The notes under the pieces: generated by a model
Databases searched by the model: none
Seen by the model: the letters and a program-made list of their open reading frames with translations, nothing else
Told to the model about the DNA's origin: nothing
NCBI GenBank assembly: GCA_003281335.1
Contig: QCCG01000002.1
Location: 124,001 to 188,000 of the forward strand
Source: Prochlorococcus sp. AG-347-K19
GTDB lineage: Bacteria > Cyanobacteriota > Cyanobacteriia > PCC-6307 > Cyanobiaceae
Reading direction: 5' to 3'
DNA: 64,000 bases
In this document: positions 55,726 through 64,000 of the stretch, in pieces
Numbering within the stretch: position 1 is the first letter of the stretch
Layout: the number at the start of each line of letters is the position of its first letter
Position numbers and translations under genes: made by a program

Positions 55726-55827
55726 CTAGCTTGTGTAAGTTTTGCCTCGGTAAGTTAGTTCATTATGCTGCTTCTTAGCTGCTTCTTTGTTCTGGACGTA
55801 CTTTTGTCCTCTATAGATTAGAGTCAT
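55726..55827 (-). CDS. DUF4278 micro-protein (33 residues)
   Basis: The frame from ATG 55827 to TAG 55726 gives MTLIYRGQKYVQNKEAAKKQ and ends with TYRGKTYTS. Two YRG motifs at the ends match the short DUF4278 domain (M-x-L-x-YRG...YRG-x-x-Y) common in cyanobacteria and cyanophages. A matching terminator follows and a G+C-rich leader precedes it. The function is unknown. Confidence 0.8.
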   Translation of the reverse strand: MTLIYRGQKYVQNKEAAKKQHNELTYRGKTYTS

Positions 55828-56133
55828 TTTTTAAAGCTCCGGTTTCGCTTAAGTCCCCGTTCCATGGCTTAAGTCGATTTGCGGCTTGCTAGACGCAAGT
55901 TGAACGTTTTGGTAGCGGTTGCTACAAATTTACAATAACATCCATTAAAATTATTTGTCTAGGTTTTTAATAAATAAATTTAATATATTAATTATGAATT
56001 AGGTTTCAGATAAAAATATTTATCATAATTCCGGCTTAATTGCTTACAGGTTACATTTTGTTCGTTTTTAAGAAGTATTTTTTATTTAATGAACTTTTAA
56101 ATGTAAAATTCTTAAGATTATAAATTTTGTTTT
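55828..56133. other. 306-base gap with a G+C-rich, repeat-bearing leader
   Basis: The part 55836-55925 is about half G+C (47 of 90 by count), against about 30 % around it. It contains GCTTAAGTC twice (55847-55855 and 55866-55874). It also holds hairpins CTTGC-TAGAC-GCAAG (55884-55898) and GTAGC-GGTT-GCTAC (55911-55924). On the minus strand this would be the 5' leader of the DUF4278 gene. The remainder up to 56133 is AT-rich with nothing clear. Confidence 0.5.
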
Positions 56134-56328
56134 ATGTTTTCTAGAAGCAAAAAACCTACAGTAAAAAAATCTGCAATAGTTGAAGAGACTCCATTATTTG
56201 CTCAATTATTACCATTCGCAAACAGAATGAATGATAAGGTTCAATTGGTAAATGCTTTGGCTTTTACTTTTATTATGGGATTCTCAATTTTCGGAATTGC
56301 TCTATGGAAACTATCAGGGCTTACCTAG
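56134..56328 (+). CDS. 64-residue single-helix membrane protein
   Basis: A basic N-terminus (FSRSKKPTVKKSAI) leads into ETPLFAQLLPFANRMNDKVQL and one C-terminal helix (LAFTFIMGFSIFGIALWKL). It resembles the short helix proteins of the light-harvesting/Hli type in size, but the chlorophyll-binding motif is not seen. The family is not recognised. The last four bases overlap the stop of the convergent small gene. Confidence 0.6.
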   Translation: MFSRSKKPTVKKSAIVEETPLFAQLLPFANRMNDKVQLVNALAFTFIMGFSIFGIALWKLSGLT

Positions 56329-56591
56329 TTATTTAATTTTTGCAAGGCATCAATTTTTGATTCTTTGTTTTTAATTATTGTTATTAACCATCTAGAGGCT
56401 AGCACTCTTGATATTGATCTATTTTTTAGAAATCTACATATATAAACGTGTAGATTTTTTTCGTTTTTAGAGTTAAATTTTTCCTCAAAATCTAAGATTT
56501 CCTCTTCTGATGTTCTTTTTCTAAGCTCATCAACTAATACATGGCTAGAGGAATCATTAAATAAGTTCCCAATATTTAAGCTTAATGTCAT
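56325..56591 (-). CDS. Conserved small soluble protein, function unknown
   Basis: This 88-residue mostly helical protein has SLNIGNLFNDSS, then VLVDELRKRTSEEEILDFEE and a C-terminal basic SISRVLASRWLITIIKNKES. I do not recognise the family. It lies 88 bases downstream of nrdJ on the same strand and could be its last co-transcribed gene, although no terminator was seen between them. Confidence 0.5.
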   Translation of the reverse strand: MTLSLNIGNLFNDSSSHVLVDELRKRTSEEEILDFEEKFNSKNEKNLHVYICRFLKNRSISRVLASRWLITIIKNKESKIDALQKLNN

Positions 56592-56679
56592 AAATAATTT
56601 ATGTCCCTATTTAAGAGGTAGCCATAAATTAAATTTTTAAAAACTAATTTATATTTTTTATTTACAAATAACTCAAAAA

Positions 56680-59013
56680 TTAATCTTTTGGTTTAGCAAG
56701 AGGAAGTAAACACTTATCTGAATCACAACCTGCTGGACCTGCTTCAGATAGTTCTCCAACATCATATTTATTAAGAGCATCAAAGAAATCGTTATTAACT
56801 TTCCTTTCTATTACTTTATCTTGTAATGTTATATATTCCTGTTTACTTATTGGTTCAAAGGGTAATCTAGGGAAAGTAGCGTTAGCACTAAATCTAGCCA
56901 GCAATGCTGCTGAAATGTATCCCTCATTATTTTCTATTGCATTATGAATAGCCTTAGCTAAATCCTCGATTTCATTTTCTCTAAATTCTACGGTTGCAGA
57001 GGTATTATGCTCTGTGTAAAATTTCTGCACTTGCATATAAAAATCAAATTGAGCTAATGCTGAGAAATTATTGATATCTATTTGATCTGCGCCTTCTATA
57101 TTTGCCCAACTAACTTCTGTAGGGATTTCAACTAACCATTCTGTACATCTTGGATCAAATGGATTATCGAGTAAGCAACCATTTTCATCTTTATCAGATT
57201 GAGATGGAACAACTGAGTAACCATAATCCATGCAAGCTAAAGCAATTGGATCATTTTTTCTGAAAGTTATTCTCCTAATGAATCTTTGAGCTTTTGGAGG
57301 ATGCCATCCTGGAGCTGCTCCTGTTAAAAGACTTTTAGTCCCAGCTGGCTGAACAGTTGTACATCGATTTGGTCTTCTTAGATTATGTTTATCACAATAT
57401 TCCCAGACAGTTTCTTTTACTATTTTTCTCCAGGAATCTAGAAATTTAGCTTCCTTTTCCTTGAAAGCCTTTCCTTCTTCGCTATTTGGCCTTCCTGCTT
57501 CCCACCACTTCAACCATGGGGTCCCAAAAGCATGAACACAAAAATCAAATAATCCAGTGAAACTAACACCGACAATAGGATCATATTCTCTACTTTTTCT
57601 GTAACGCTCAACTTCAAATTCATGATTAAGTAAGCATGCTACAGAAAGAGCTGCTGCTTTAAAAGCTTTCTTTTGCTCTTCAAAATCATCTGGATCAATC
57701 TGATTCAAATGAACTTCAGCTAAATTGCAGTGAAAATCATTTCCCAAGATCTCGCCACAGGGGTTAAGGCCGTATCTGCTCATCCTGTGATCAAGTTCTT
57801 CTTCAGAAAATGGGCCATAACTACTATTTATCCAATTTCTCGCTTCATCCTTACCTTGCTCTGAGTAGATTTCAATAAATTCCTTTCTCAATTCATCATC
57901 TTTGAGAATATCTGCATTTGACCTTGCGATTGCTTCTGGAGCAAATTGAATAGCTCCCTCACCTGAATGGAATTGTTTTGTTACGGCATCCAAAACAGTT
58001 TGGTATGTAGGTTTTGTATGGTAAACCCTGGTATGATTAGCCATCCTGAGGGCATCTTTTTCAGGATCTATTCTCCAATTACCATTTGCATCTTGACTCC
58101 ATAGATTTTCTTTTGCAGATGCCGCCTCCTTATCATCTGAAGCAAATTGTCTCATTCCAGCACTTCTTCTTATATTCCCAGCAACTATAGTTACTGCAGC
58201 TTCATCAATTAATAAACAACACTCTACTGTACTTAATTTCCTGCCTATTGCCTTTCCAAGAAGTGATGCGACTCTGGAGTAGAGATCTTTCAATTTAATA
58301 GGATTTGCCATCCCACCAAAACCTTTTAATGATTCTCCAGCAGGTCTAATATCTTCCAAATTTATATAAACATCAATTTCACTTTCAAGATTTTCATTAC
58401 TTGATGCCTCAAGAAGATATTTATAGCTATCTACCCAGCCTCTTCTGCTATCTCCAACTTTGATGTGAAGATCTTTTCCTTTGATTTCTAATGATGACTT
58501 TTCTTCTCTTTGATCTTTAGGAGTTATTCCAACTTCACTGACTGATTTAATATTTATTTTGTTAATTACCGTAGGTAGATTATTTATAAAATGAGGCTCA
58601 ATTATTGCACCTGTTCCACATCCCATCATTGCTAAGTCCATCATTAATGCGAAGGCTTCCCAATCAATTAAGTTTGTTGAGGTACAATTGTATGCTCCTG
58701 AGAAATTTTGGGACTTATTAATCCAAGGGGTTCCCCCTATCCATAACCATCTTCCTGAAGGTTGGGCTTTTTGGTTACTTTGCATCTCTCTCATTAGGAT
58801 CAATTCTTCATCAGAAAGTTTTCCTAATTCTTTTAATCCCGATAAATTCCTTTCGCCTACTTCGCTCCAATTCTCCCTTTTGCCAGATGAAGTTTTTCTA
58901 CTGTAAGATCTGAAAAAAACTGGATAAGCAGCTGGCGCAGTCTTTGGAAAATCATCTTTTTTAAGATTATTGGAATTGCTCTCTGAAGAAGCTTTATTTG
59001 GTGCAACAGTCAC
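56680..59013 (-). CDS. nrdJ: B12-dependent class II ribonucleotide reductase
   Basis: This is an adenosylcobalamin-dependent reductase (RTPR type) that makes deoxyribonucleotides without oxygen or iron. AYNCTSTNL carries the first active-site Cys. NPCGEILGNDFHCNL carries the radical Cys, the catalytic Glu and the second redox Cys. The C-terminal CDSDKC pair (C-x4-C) regenerates the site. I chose the GTG at 59013, giving 777 residues (MTVAPNKASS); an upstream in-frame ATG at 59076 would add 21 hydrophobic residues not expected in this family. Divergent from the methyltransferase gene. Confidence 0.92.
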   Translation of the reverse strand: MTVAPNKASSESNSNNLKKDDFPKTAPAAYPVFFRSYSRKTSSGKRENWSEVGERNLSGLKELGKLSDEELILMREMQSNQKAQPSGRWLWIGGTPWINKSQNFSGAYNCTSTNLIDWEAFALMMDLAMMGCGTGAIIEPHFINNLPTVINKINIKSVSEVGITPKDQREEKSSLEIKGKDLHIKVGDSRRGWVDSYKYLLEASSNENLESEIDVYINLEDIRPAGESLKGFGGMANPIKLKDLYSRVASLLGKAIGRKLSTVECCLLIDEAAVTIVAGNIRRSAGMRQFASDDKEAASAKENLWSQDANGNWRIDPEKDALRMANHTRVYHTKPTYQTVLDAVTKQFHSGEGAIQFAPEAIARSNADILKDDELRKEFIEIYSEQGKDEARNWINSSYGPFSEEELDHRMSRYGLNPCGEILGNDFHCNLAEVHLNQIDPDDFEEQKKAFKAAALSVACLLNHEFEVERYRKSREYDPIVGVSFTGLFDFCVHAFGTPWLKWWEAGRPNSEEGKAFKEKEAKFLDSWRKIVKETVWEYCDKHNLRRPNRCTTVQPAGTKSLLTGAAPGWHPPKAQRFIRRITFRKNDPIALACMDYGYSVVPSQSDKDENGCLLDNPFDPRCTEWLVEIPTEVSWANIEGADQIDINNFSALAQFDFYMQVQKFYTEHNTSATVEFRENEIEDLAKAIHNAIENNEGYISAALLARFSANATFPRLPFEPISKQEYITLQDKVIERKVNNDFFDALNKYDVGELSEAGPAGCDSDKCLLPLAKPKD

Positions 59014-59147
59014 GATAAAAAAAACGTATGTAAATAACCCGTACTGGAAGAATAACTCTACCTGTGGCGTCTGCAACTATTCTTACCACTATTTAACGGT
59101 TTGTGTAGAATTATGTTTAATATGAAATTTTTGTTTCAAAAAAGGAT

Positions 59148-59843
59148 ATGGAAAGAATCCCTGAACCTGAATTAATGGTAGAAAAAAAACAGGTCATTTC
59201 TTATGACGAAGCTGATTTTTCAGAAGGGGAAGTTAATCTAATTAATCAAATAAGTTATTATCTTTTGAGCAAAAATATTTCTTTAGGTGAAAAAGATTTA
59301 ATAGTTGATTTAGGATGCGGTCCAGGAAATATTTCGGAGAAGTTAGCAATAAAATGGCCTAATACTGAAGTAGTTGGAATAGATGGTTCTAAAGAGATGA
59401 TTTTGAGAGCAGAAAATAATAGAAGTATTTCTACCAATAAAAAAAAATTAAAAAACTTACGCTACATTTGTTCTGACATCAAAGATATTAAATCAAATAA
59501 TTTCTTACTTAAAAAAAGAATTAGTTTGCTTGTAAGCAACAGTTTGATTCATCACATTACCAATCTTGAAGATTTCTTCAACACCATAAGAAGTTTGTCT
59601 AGTAATATGACTATAAATTTTCATAAGGATTTAAAAAGGCCATTAGATGAAAAGTCTGCTTTAGAACTTAAAGCACAATGTTCAAAAAAATATAACGAGA
59701 TTTTAACAAATGATTATTACGCATCTTTAAGAGCTTCTTATACTTTTAAAGAGTTAAAAAATTTCACTTTAGAGAATGATCTATCCTCTCTAGATGTGTT
59801 TGAAGAAGGTGATAATTATTTAATAGTCTATGGTAATGTTTAA
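59148..59843 (+). CDS. Class I SAM-dependent methyltransferase
   Basis: This 231-residue protein has the SAM motif IVDLGCGPGNISEKLA (near residue 49) and acidic loop VVGIDGSKEMI, then LRYICSDIKD and SLLVSNSLIHHI. The substrate is unknown. An AAAGGAT site lies just upstream of the ATG. prfC begins 31 bases after its stop, so the two may be co-transcribed. Confidence 0.85.
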   Translation: MERIPEPELMVEKKQVISYDEADFSEGEVNLINQISYYLLSKNISLGEKDLIVDLGCGPGNISEKLAIKWPNTEVVGIDGSKEMILRAENNRSISTNKKKLKNLRYICSDIKDIKSNNFLLKKRISLLVSNSLIHHITNLEDFFNTIRSLSSNMTINFHKDLKRPLDEKSALELKAQCSKKYNEILTNDYYASLRASYTFKELKNFTLENDLSSLDVFEEGDNYLIVYGNV

Positions 59844-59874
59844 GAACTAAGTGAAAGAAGCTTATATTATATAA

Positions 59875-61512
59875 ATGAGCTTAGGTACTAAAATTCTAAA
59901 TAATAAAGAAATACTGGATGCGGTAAATAAAAGAAGAAATTTTGCTATTATTTCACATCCAGATGCTGGGAAAACGACTCTTACTGAGAAGCTCCTTTTG
60001 TATGGAGGTGCCATTCAACAGGCAGGAGCAGTAAAAGCTAGGGGTAATCAGAGAAAAGCTACCTCAGACTGGATGGAACTTGAGAAACAAAGAGGTATTT
60101 CTATTACATCAACTGTATTGCAATTTGAATATGAAAGATCAGTAATCAATCTATTGGATACACCAGGACACCAAGATTTCTCTGAAGATACTTATAGAAC
60201 ATTAGCTGCTGCTGATAATGCAGTTATGTTGGAAGATGCTGCCAAAGGACTTGAACCTCAAACTAGAAAATTGTTTGAAGTTTGCAAGATGCGAAAAATA
60301 CCAATATTTACTTTCATAAATAAAATGGATAGACCAGGAAGAGAGCCATTTTCTTTACTTGATGAAATTGAATCAGAACTTGGATTAAATACTTTACCTA
60401 TTAACTGGCCAATTGGGAGTGGCGAGGAATTTAGGGGGGTTATTGATAGATTTTCGAGAGAGGTGATTTTATTTGATAAAGCCTTGAGAGGGAAACAATC
60501 GAATGAGAAAAGATTAAGTCTTGAAGATAAAGATCTATCAAAATATGTAGAGAGTGATTTACTTGAAAATTCACTTGAAGAATTAGAGGTTCTTGATGAG
60601 GCAGGATCGAAATTTGAAAAAGAAAAAGTTTTCAATGGTTCTTTAACCCCAGTTTTCTTTGGATCTGCCATGACTAATTTTGGTGTAAGACCATTTTTAG
60701 ATAGTTTTTTAAAAATGGCACAAAAACCAACTTCAAGAAATAGTAATAAAGGGGATATTGAACCTGCAATCGATGAATTTAGTGGGTTTGTTTTTAAGCT
60801 TCAGGCAAATATGGATCCAAAGCACAGAGATAGGGTTGCTTTTATAAGAGTTTGTAGTGGCAAATTTGAAAAAGATATGTCAGTCAAACATTCCAGAACT
60901 GGGAAAACAATCAGATTATCAAGACCACAAAAAATATTTGGGCAAGATAGAGAAGTAGTTGATGATGCCTATCCTGGAGATGTTATTGGTTTAAATAATC
61001 CAGGTATGTTTTCTATTGGAGATACTCTTTATACTGGTGCGCATCTGGAATATGAGGGCATACCATCCTTTAGTCCTGAAATATTCAGTTGGCTAAGAAA
61101 TCCAAATCCCTCAGCATTTAAAAACTTTAGAAAGGGTGTTAATGAACTTCGAGAAGAAGGCGCTGTTCAGATTCTTTATGACTTTGATGAGAGCAAAAGA
61201 GATCCAATACTCGCAGCTGTTGGTCAATTGCAGTTGGAGGTAGTAACTCACAGATTAAAAAGTGAATATGGTGTAGATGCAAATCTTGAAGCAATGCCAT
61301 ATCAATTGGCTAGATGGATTTCTGATGGATGGCCAGCCATCGAAAAACTAGGCAGAATATTCAATTGTAAAATAGTTAAAGATTGCTGGAATAGGCCAGT
61401 TATTCTTTTCAAAAATGAGTGGAATCTAAATCAATTTGTTGAAGACAATAATCAATTAAATTTAAACAAAGTTGCTCCCGTTGTTAGTGGAGTCGAACCA
61501 ATTGTTTTATAA
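59875..61512 (+). CDS. prfC: Peptide chain release factor 3
   Basis: This is the translational GTPase that recycles RF1/RF2 from ribosomes. G-domain motifs are [15 protein letters not shown] (G1), [13 protein letters not shown] (G2), [18 protein letters not shown] (G3) and [10 protein letters not shown] (G4). The RF3-specific C-terminal part has [29 protein letters not shown] in two blocks. The 545-residue length is normal. The downstream CPP1-like gene starts 51 bases after its stop. Confidence 0.95.
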   Translation: MSLGTKILNNKEILDAVNKRRNFAIISHPDAGKTTLTEKLLLYGGAIQQAGAVKARGNQRKATSDWMELEKQRGISITSTVLQFEYERSVINLLDTPGHQDFSEDTYRTLAAADNAVMLEDAAKGLEPQTRKLFEVCKMRKIPIFTFINKMDRPGREPFSLLDEIESELGLNTLPINWPIGSGEEFRGVIDRFSREVILFDKALRGKQSNEKRLSLEDKDLSKYVESDLLENSLEELEVLDEAGSKFEKEKVFNGSLTPVFFGSAMTNFGVRPFLDSFLKMAQKPTSRNSNKGDIEPAIDEFSGFVFKLQANMDPKHRDRVAFIRVCSGKFEKDMSVKHSRTGKTIRLSRPQKIFGQDREVVDDAYPGDVIGLNNPGMFSIGDTLYTGAHLEYEGIPSFSPEIFSWLRNPNPSAFKNFRKGVNELREEGAVQILYDFDESKRDPILAAVGQLQLEVVTHRLKSEYGVDANLEAMPYQLARWISDGWPAIEKLGRIFNCKIVKDCWNRPVILFKNEWNLNQFVEDNNQLNLNKVAPVVSGVEPIVL

Positions 61513-61563
61513 AGTCTTAATGAATTATAAAATTAGTTAATCTGTTAGTATTGGTAAAAAATT

Positions 61564-62238
61564 TTGGATTCAAACAGTAGTAAAAACAATAACGAAAAAT
61601 CACCTTATGAAATTTTAGGTGTAGAAGAAGGGTCCGCTTTTGAGGATATTCAAAAGGCTAGAGATATTAAAGTTAAAGAGGCTGGTGAAGATTTAATTTT
61701 AAAAGCAAAAATAGAGTCTTCCTTTGATCAATTACTCATGGGGAGTTTGAAAGCTAGGCAATCAGGAAATGTAAGCTATGAAGCTGTGAGTGCCTCAAAA
61801 AAAGAAAAACAAATTAATCAATTTACCAATAATAATTTCCCACTGCTTTCTAAGATAAAAAATTTAAATAATAACTCTAAGAACTCAAGTCAGTATAGTT
61901 TGCCAAAAATAACAACTCCTTCATTTGATAATCTTTCAATAAAAATATCTGTTGGGCTATTATTTTTAATCTTGTTATTTGTCAGCCCAGACTCTAATAA
62001 TAGACTTTTACTCTCTATCTCAACATTAATACTTACTTATACTCAAATTAAATCGGGGAAAAGATTTATAAGTTCTCTTGGTTGGAGTGTTACCTTTCTT
62101 TCGATAGGATTAATATTTGGTGGATTGCTTGAAAATAATTCTTTCATTCAGGAAGTATCAAACAACTCTTTATCTATACAAAAAATTCAAAGTATTCCAG
62201 CCATGGTTATTTTATGGCTAGGCGTAATTTTTTTATGA
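61564..62238 (+). CDS. CPP1-like (J-domain-like) membrane protein
   Basis: This 224-residue protein starts with a short J-like segment ([21 protein letters not shown], one residue longer than allowed here, so note [11 protein letters not shown] then FEDIQKAR) without the HPD motif. A polar linker follows. The C-terminal part has three to four hydrophobic helices ([41 protein letters not shown]). This is the layout of the CPP1/Cdf1 family, which in plants helps protochlorophyllide reductase. The start is a TTG. Its stop overlaps the end of convergent hslO by six bases. Confidence 0.7.
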   Translation: MDSNSSKNNNEKSPYEILGVEEGSAFEDIQKARDIKVKEAGEDLILKAKIESSFDQLLMGSLKARQSGNVSYEAVSASKKEKQINQFTNNNFPLLSKIKNLNNNSKNSSQYSLPKITTPSFDNLSIKISVGLLFLILLFVSPDSNNRLLLSISTLILTYTQIKSGKRFISSLGWSVTFLSIGLIFGGLLENNSFIQEVSNNSLSIQKIQSIPAMVILWLGVIFL

Positions 62239-63141
62239 TTGATTTTCTATCATTGATTTAATTTCTTCATAATTTATAAGATATTTATTCTTACAAAATT
62301 CACAAATCAACTCTGCTTTGCCATCTTTCTTGAGGATGTCCTCCAACTCGCTCTTGTCAAGCATTTTCATCGCATTCAAACTTCTTTGTTTGGAACACTT
62401 GCATTTAAAACTAACTTCTTGGGAACGAGCTTTTTCAGAGATTGATTTATCGTCAATATCGGGAAATATATTTCTAATTATCGAAAGAAGATTATCTTTT
62501 GATTTAAATAGGTCTTCGCTGAAAGAATTAATTTCTTTACATCTTTCTTCAAGTAGTGAGACAAGTAGAGGGTCGGTATCTTTTTTAGGTAGAACTTGAG
62601 CTAATAAGCCACCACTACAAATAACACTTTTTTTTTGAATTTTTTCTCCAATAAATACAGCAGAGGGAGTTTGCTCTGAATGGTATAAATATGAAGCTAA
62701 GTCTGCTGCAATATTACCATTTACTAATTCAACTGTGCTTGTAAAGGGTTCTCCAATTCCACTATCTCTAATAACATTTAAATATCCTGTACCTAATGCT
62801 TTTGTGAAGTCAAAAGAATATTTATTGCTGTCTATTTTGACTAAGTCCAATTCTAAATTAGGATTCCCCACATAACCTCTAACTTTTCCGTCTCTACCTG
62901 CATCAACTAGTAATCCCTTTAAAGGTCCGTCAGATCTAACTCTTAAAGTAACTCTCCCATGCATTATCTTCATCGAGCTTGCTAAAAGCAGTGAAGCACT
63001 AAATGCTCTACCTAAGATACAGGTGGTTAAATAAGAAAGGCCGTGTCTTTTTTTTGCTTCTAAACAAGATTCTGTTGTTAAGACCGCAACTAATCTTATT
63101 CCTCCATTAGCTGCAGTAGCCCGAACTATCCTATCCTGCAT
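62233..63141 (-). CDS. hslO: Redox-regulated chaperone Hsp33
   Basis: Hsp33 is a holdase that becomes active when its zinc-binding cysteines are oxidised. The N-terminal domain has [18 protein letters not shown] and [23 protein letters not shown] in two blocks. The C-terminal zinc motifs are CKCSKQR (CxC) and CEFC (CxxC). Length (302) is normal. Its start overlaps the end of the upstream ABC ATPase by 11 bases on the same strand, so the pair is co-transcribed. Confidence 0.94.
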   Translation of the reverse strand: MQDRIVRATAANGGIRLVAVLTTESCLEAKKRHGLSYLTTCILGRAFSASLLLASSMKIMHGRVTLRVRSDGPLKGLLVDAGRDGKVRGYVGNPNLELDLVKIDSNKYSFDFTKALGTGYLNVIRDSGIGEPFTSTVELVNGNIAADLASYLYHSEQTPSAVFIGEKIQKKSVICSGGLLAQVLPKKDTDPLLVSLLEERCKEINSFSEDLFKSKDNLLSIIRNIFPDIDDKSISEKARSQEVSFKCKCSKQRSLNAMKMLDKSELEDILKKDGKAELICEFCKNKYLINYEEIKSMIENQS

Positions 63142-63778
63142 GATTTTCTTTCATAAAATTTTTGATTTTCCCTTTTTCCAAGAATAATATCCTAGAAGGA
63201 ATTCCCTCAAATAAGGCAGGTTCATGAGTAACAATAATAATTGTATTTTTATTTTTTAAATCAAGAATTAAATTCTTCACATCATTTCTCATTGAATAGT
63301 CTAATCCAGCAGTTGGTTCATCAAGTAAAAGGATTGAGGGGTTTCTAAGTAGTTGAACTGCTACAGCTAAACGCCTTTGTTGTCCGCCACTTAGCTGTTC
63401 TGGTGGTTGAGTCAGATTAATTTTTTTCAAACCAACTTTATTTAAAACTATTTCAATATTTTCTTCTCTTAAAGATTTATGGCCTATTTTTAATTCTTTC
63501 CCAATGGTTGTACCTATAAAATATCTTTCAGGAAATTGGAATACTACTCCACAAAACCATCTTCTTTGTCTAGAAGATAAAATTTTATTCTTCCAAGTAA
63601 TTTTCCCTTTTTGTGGATTTGTTAATCCGCTTATTATTTCGAGTAGTGTTGTTTTCCCAGAACCACTATTGCCGCAAATTAAAATAATTTCATTTTCATG
63701 AACATTTAAATTTAAATTGTCTATTATTTTTCTTTCACCAGTTTGGGGTTGATAAGATATTTCTTTTAATTCAAGCAT
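63131..63778 (-). CDS. ABC transporter ATP-binding protein
   Basis: This 215-residue single-domain ATPase has Walker [10 protein letters not shown] (near residue 36), a Q-loop in [12 protein letters not shown], signature [10 protein letters not shown], Walker [13 protein letters not shown] and switch VTHEPA. The Q-loop and C-terminus resemble ECF/CbiO-type ATPases. No permease or binding protein is adjacent, so the substrate is unknown. It overlaps hslO by 11 bases. Confidence 0.85.
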   Translation of the reverse strand: MLELKEISYQPQTGERKIIDNLNLNVHENEIILICGNSGSGKTTLLEIISGLTNPQKGKITWKNKILSSRQRRWFCGVVFQFPERYFIGTTIGKELKIGHKSLREENIEIVLNKVGLKKINLTQPPEQLSGGQQRRLAVAVQLLRNPSILLLDEPTAGLDYSMRNDVKNLILDLKNKNTIIIVTHEPALFEGIPSRILFLEKGKIKNFMKENHAG

Positions 63779-63861
63779 TATTAATTAAGTTATAGGTATT
63801 AATTTGAATCTAGTAATAACTTTCTTATAATAACTGTAGATTTAAAAAGATATTAGTCAAT

Positions 63862-64000
63862 ATGAATATTATTTTTAGGGAAGTTGATCCTTTTAATTGT
63901 TGGATATGGATCAGGTTTTCAGAATTACCTACTCAAGATGAAAAAAATTATTTAGATGGAGTTTTTGATAGTTGGTACGTTTTAGGAAGGTTAGGTGGAT
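63862..64000 (+). CDS. DUF3531 family protein, N-terminal part, cut by window end
   Basis: From ATG 63862 the first 46 residues (NIIFREVDPFNCWIWIRF, then FDSWYVLGRLGG) match the start of the cyanobacterial/plastid DUF3531 family, function unknown. The frame is open to the window end. It is divergent from the ABC ATPase, with 83 bases between the starts. Confidence 0.75.
   Translation, partial: MNIIFREVDPFNCWIWIRFSELPTQDEKNYLDGVFDSWYVLGRLGG

Noticed and set aside
56134..56328. High-light-inducible (Hli) protein
   Set aside because: The chlorophyll-binding ExxNGR-type motif is absent; only size and one helix agree.
56592..59147. Cobalamin riboswitch near nrdJ or metY
   Set aside because: The upstream gaps are short and AT-rich, and I see no B12-box-like conserved core.

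Overview
The window looks like chromosome of a high-light-adapted marine Prochlorococcus. By eye the DNA is about 30 % G+C, genes are packed tightly, and many starts are TTG. The markers are pcbA (divinyl-chlorophyll antenna), a CrtL-type lycopene cyclase, a B12-dependent ribonucleotide reductase, phylloquinone and plastoquinone genes, and many cyanobacterial DUF families. No IS element, prophage or CRISPR array is visible. The window opens inside a DUF697 gene and closes inside a DUF3531 gene.

Layout. 1-5.8 kb: DUF697 tail, a Mn-type ABC importer (mntC-ATPase-permease), DUF4336, DUF760, signal peptidase I. 5.8-8.5 kb: menD and menB; menB carries an in-frame TAA that cuts off its conserved C-terminus. 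8.5-15 kb: glgA, murF, glmU, an MnmC-like methylase, aroA. 15-21.6 kb: a ComB-like protein, a nitrilase-family protein, an amidase, murI, solanesyl-PP synthase, acs. 21.6-26.2 kb: DUF1350, a DnaQ-type exonuclease, a glycine-pentad/DUF3721 protein, hisS and small proteins. 26.5-36 kb: pcbA, a GltS-type symporter, GST, a GIY-YIG membrane protein, two SDRs (one POR-like), crtL, MscS, isochorismatase-like and Fur-family genes. 36-40.7 kb: an ArsS-like radical SAM enzyme, an StpA-like phosphatase, a GpsA-like dehydrogenase. 40.8-47.1 kb: metY, metA, a SulP transporter, an FAD oxidase, a CbiX chelatase with a poly-His tail. 47.1-53.9 kb: a DnaA-box-like cluster, DUF2811, GMC oxidoreductase, pentapeptide-repeat, RHH/GIY-YIG-like, gloA, Tic20-like and small membrane genes.

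53.9-56.6 kb is the only gene-poor, scarred stretch. It holds tRNA-Ser(UGA) with degenerate copies of its 3' end beyond its 3' side, a frameshifted small ORF, a HlyD-like remnant, DUF6447-like and DUF4278 micro-genes and tiny membrane proteins. It looks like an eroded integration site. After it come nrdJ, a methyltransferase, prfC, a CPP1-like protein, hslO and an ABC ATPase.

How the genes relate. metA and metY should make homocysteine through O-acetylhomoserine, and the MetA specificity residue agrees with that. menD/menB (photosystem I quinone), solanesyl-PP synthase (plastoquinone), pcbA and crtL serve photosynthesis. murI, murF, glmU and the amidase serve the cell wall. The best candidates for a second look are the menB nonsense codon, the tRNA-Ser repeat scar, the DnaA-box-like cluster and several small unrecognised proteins.
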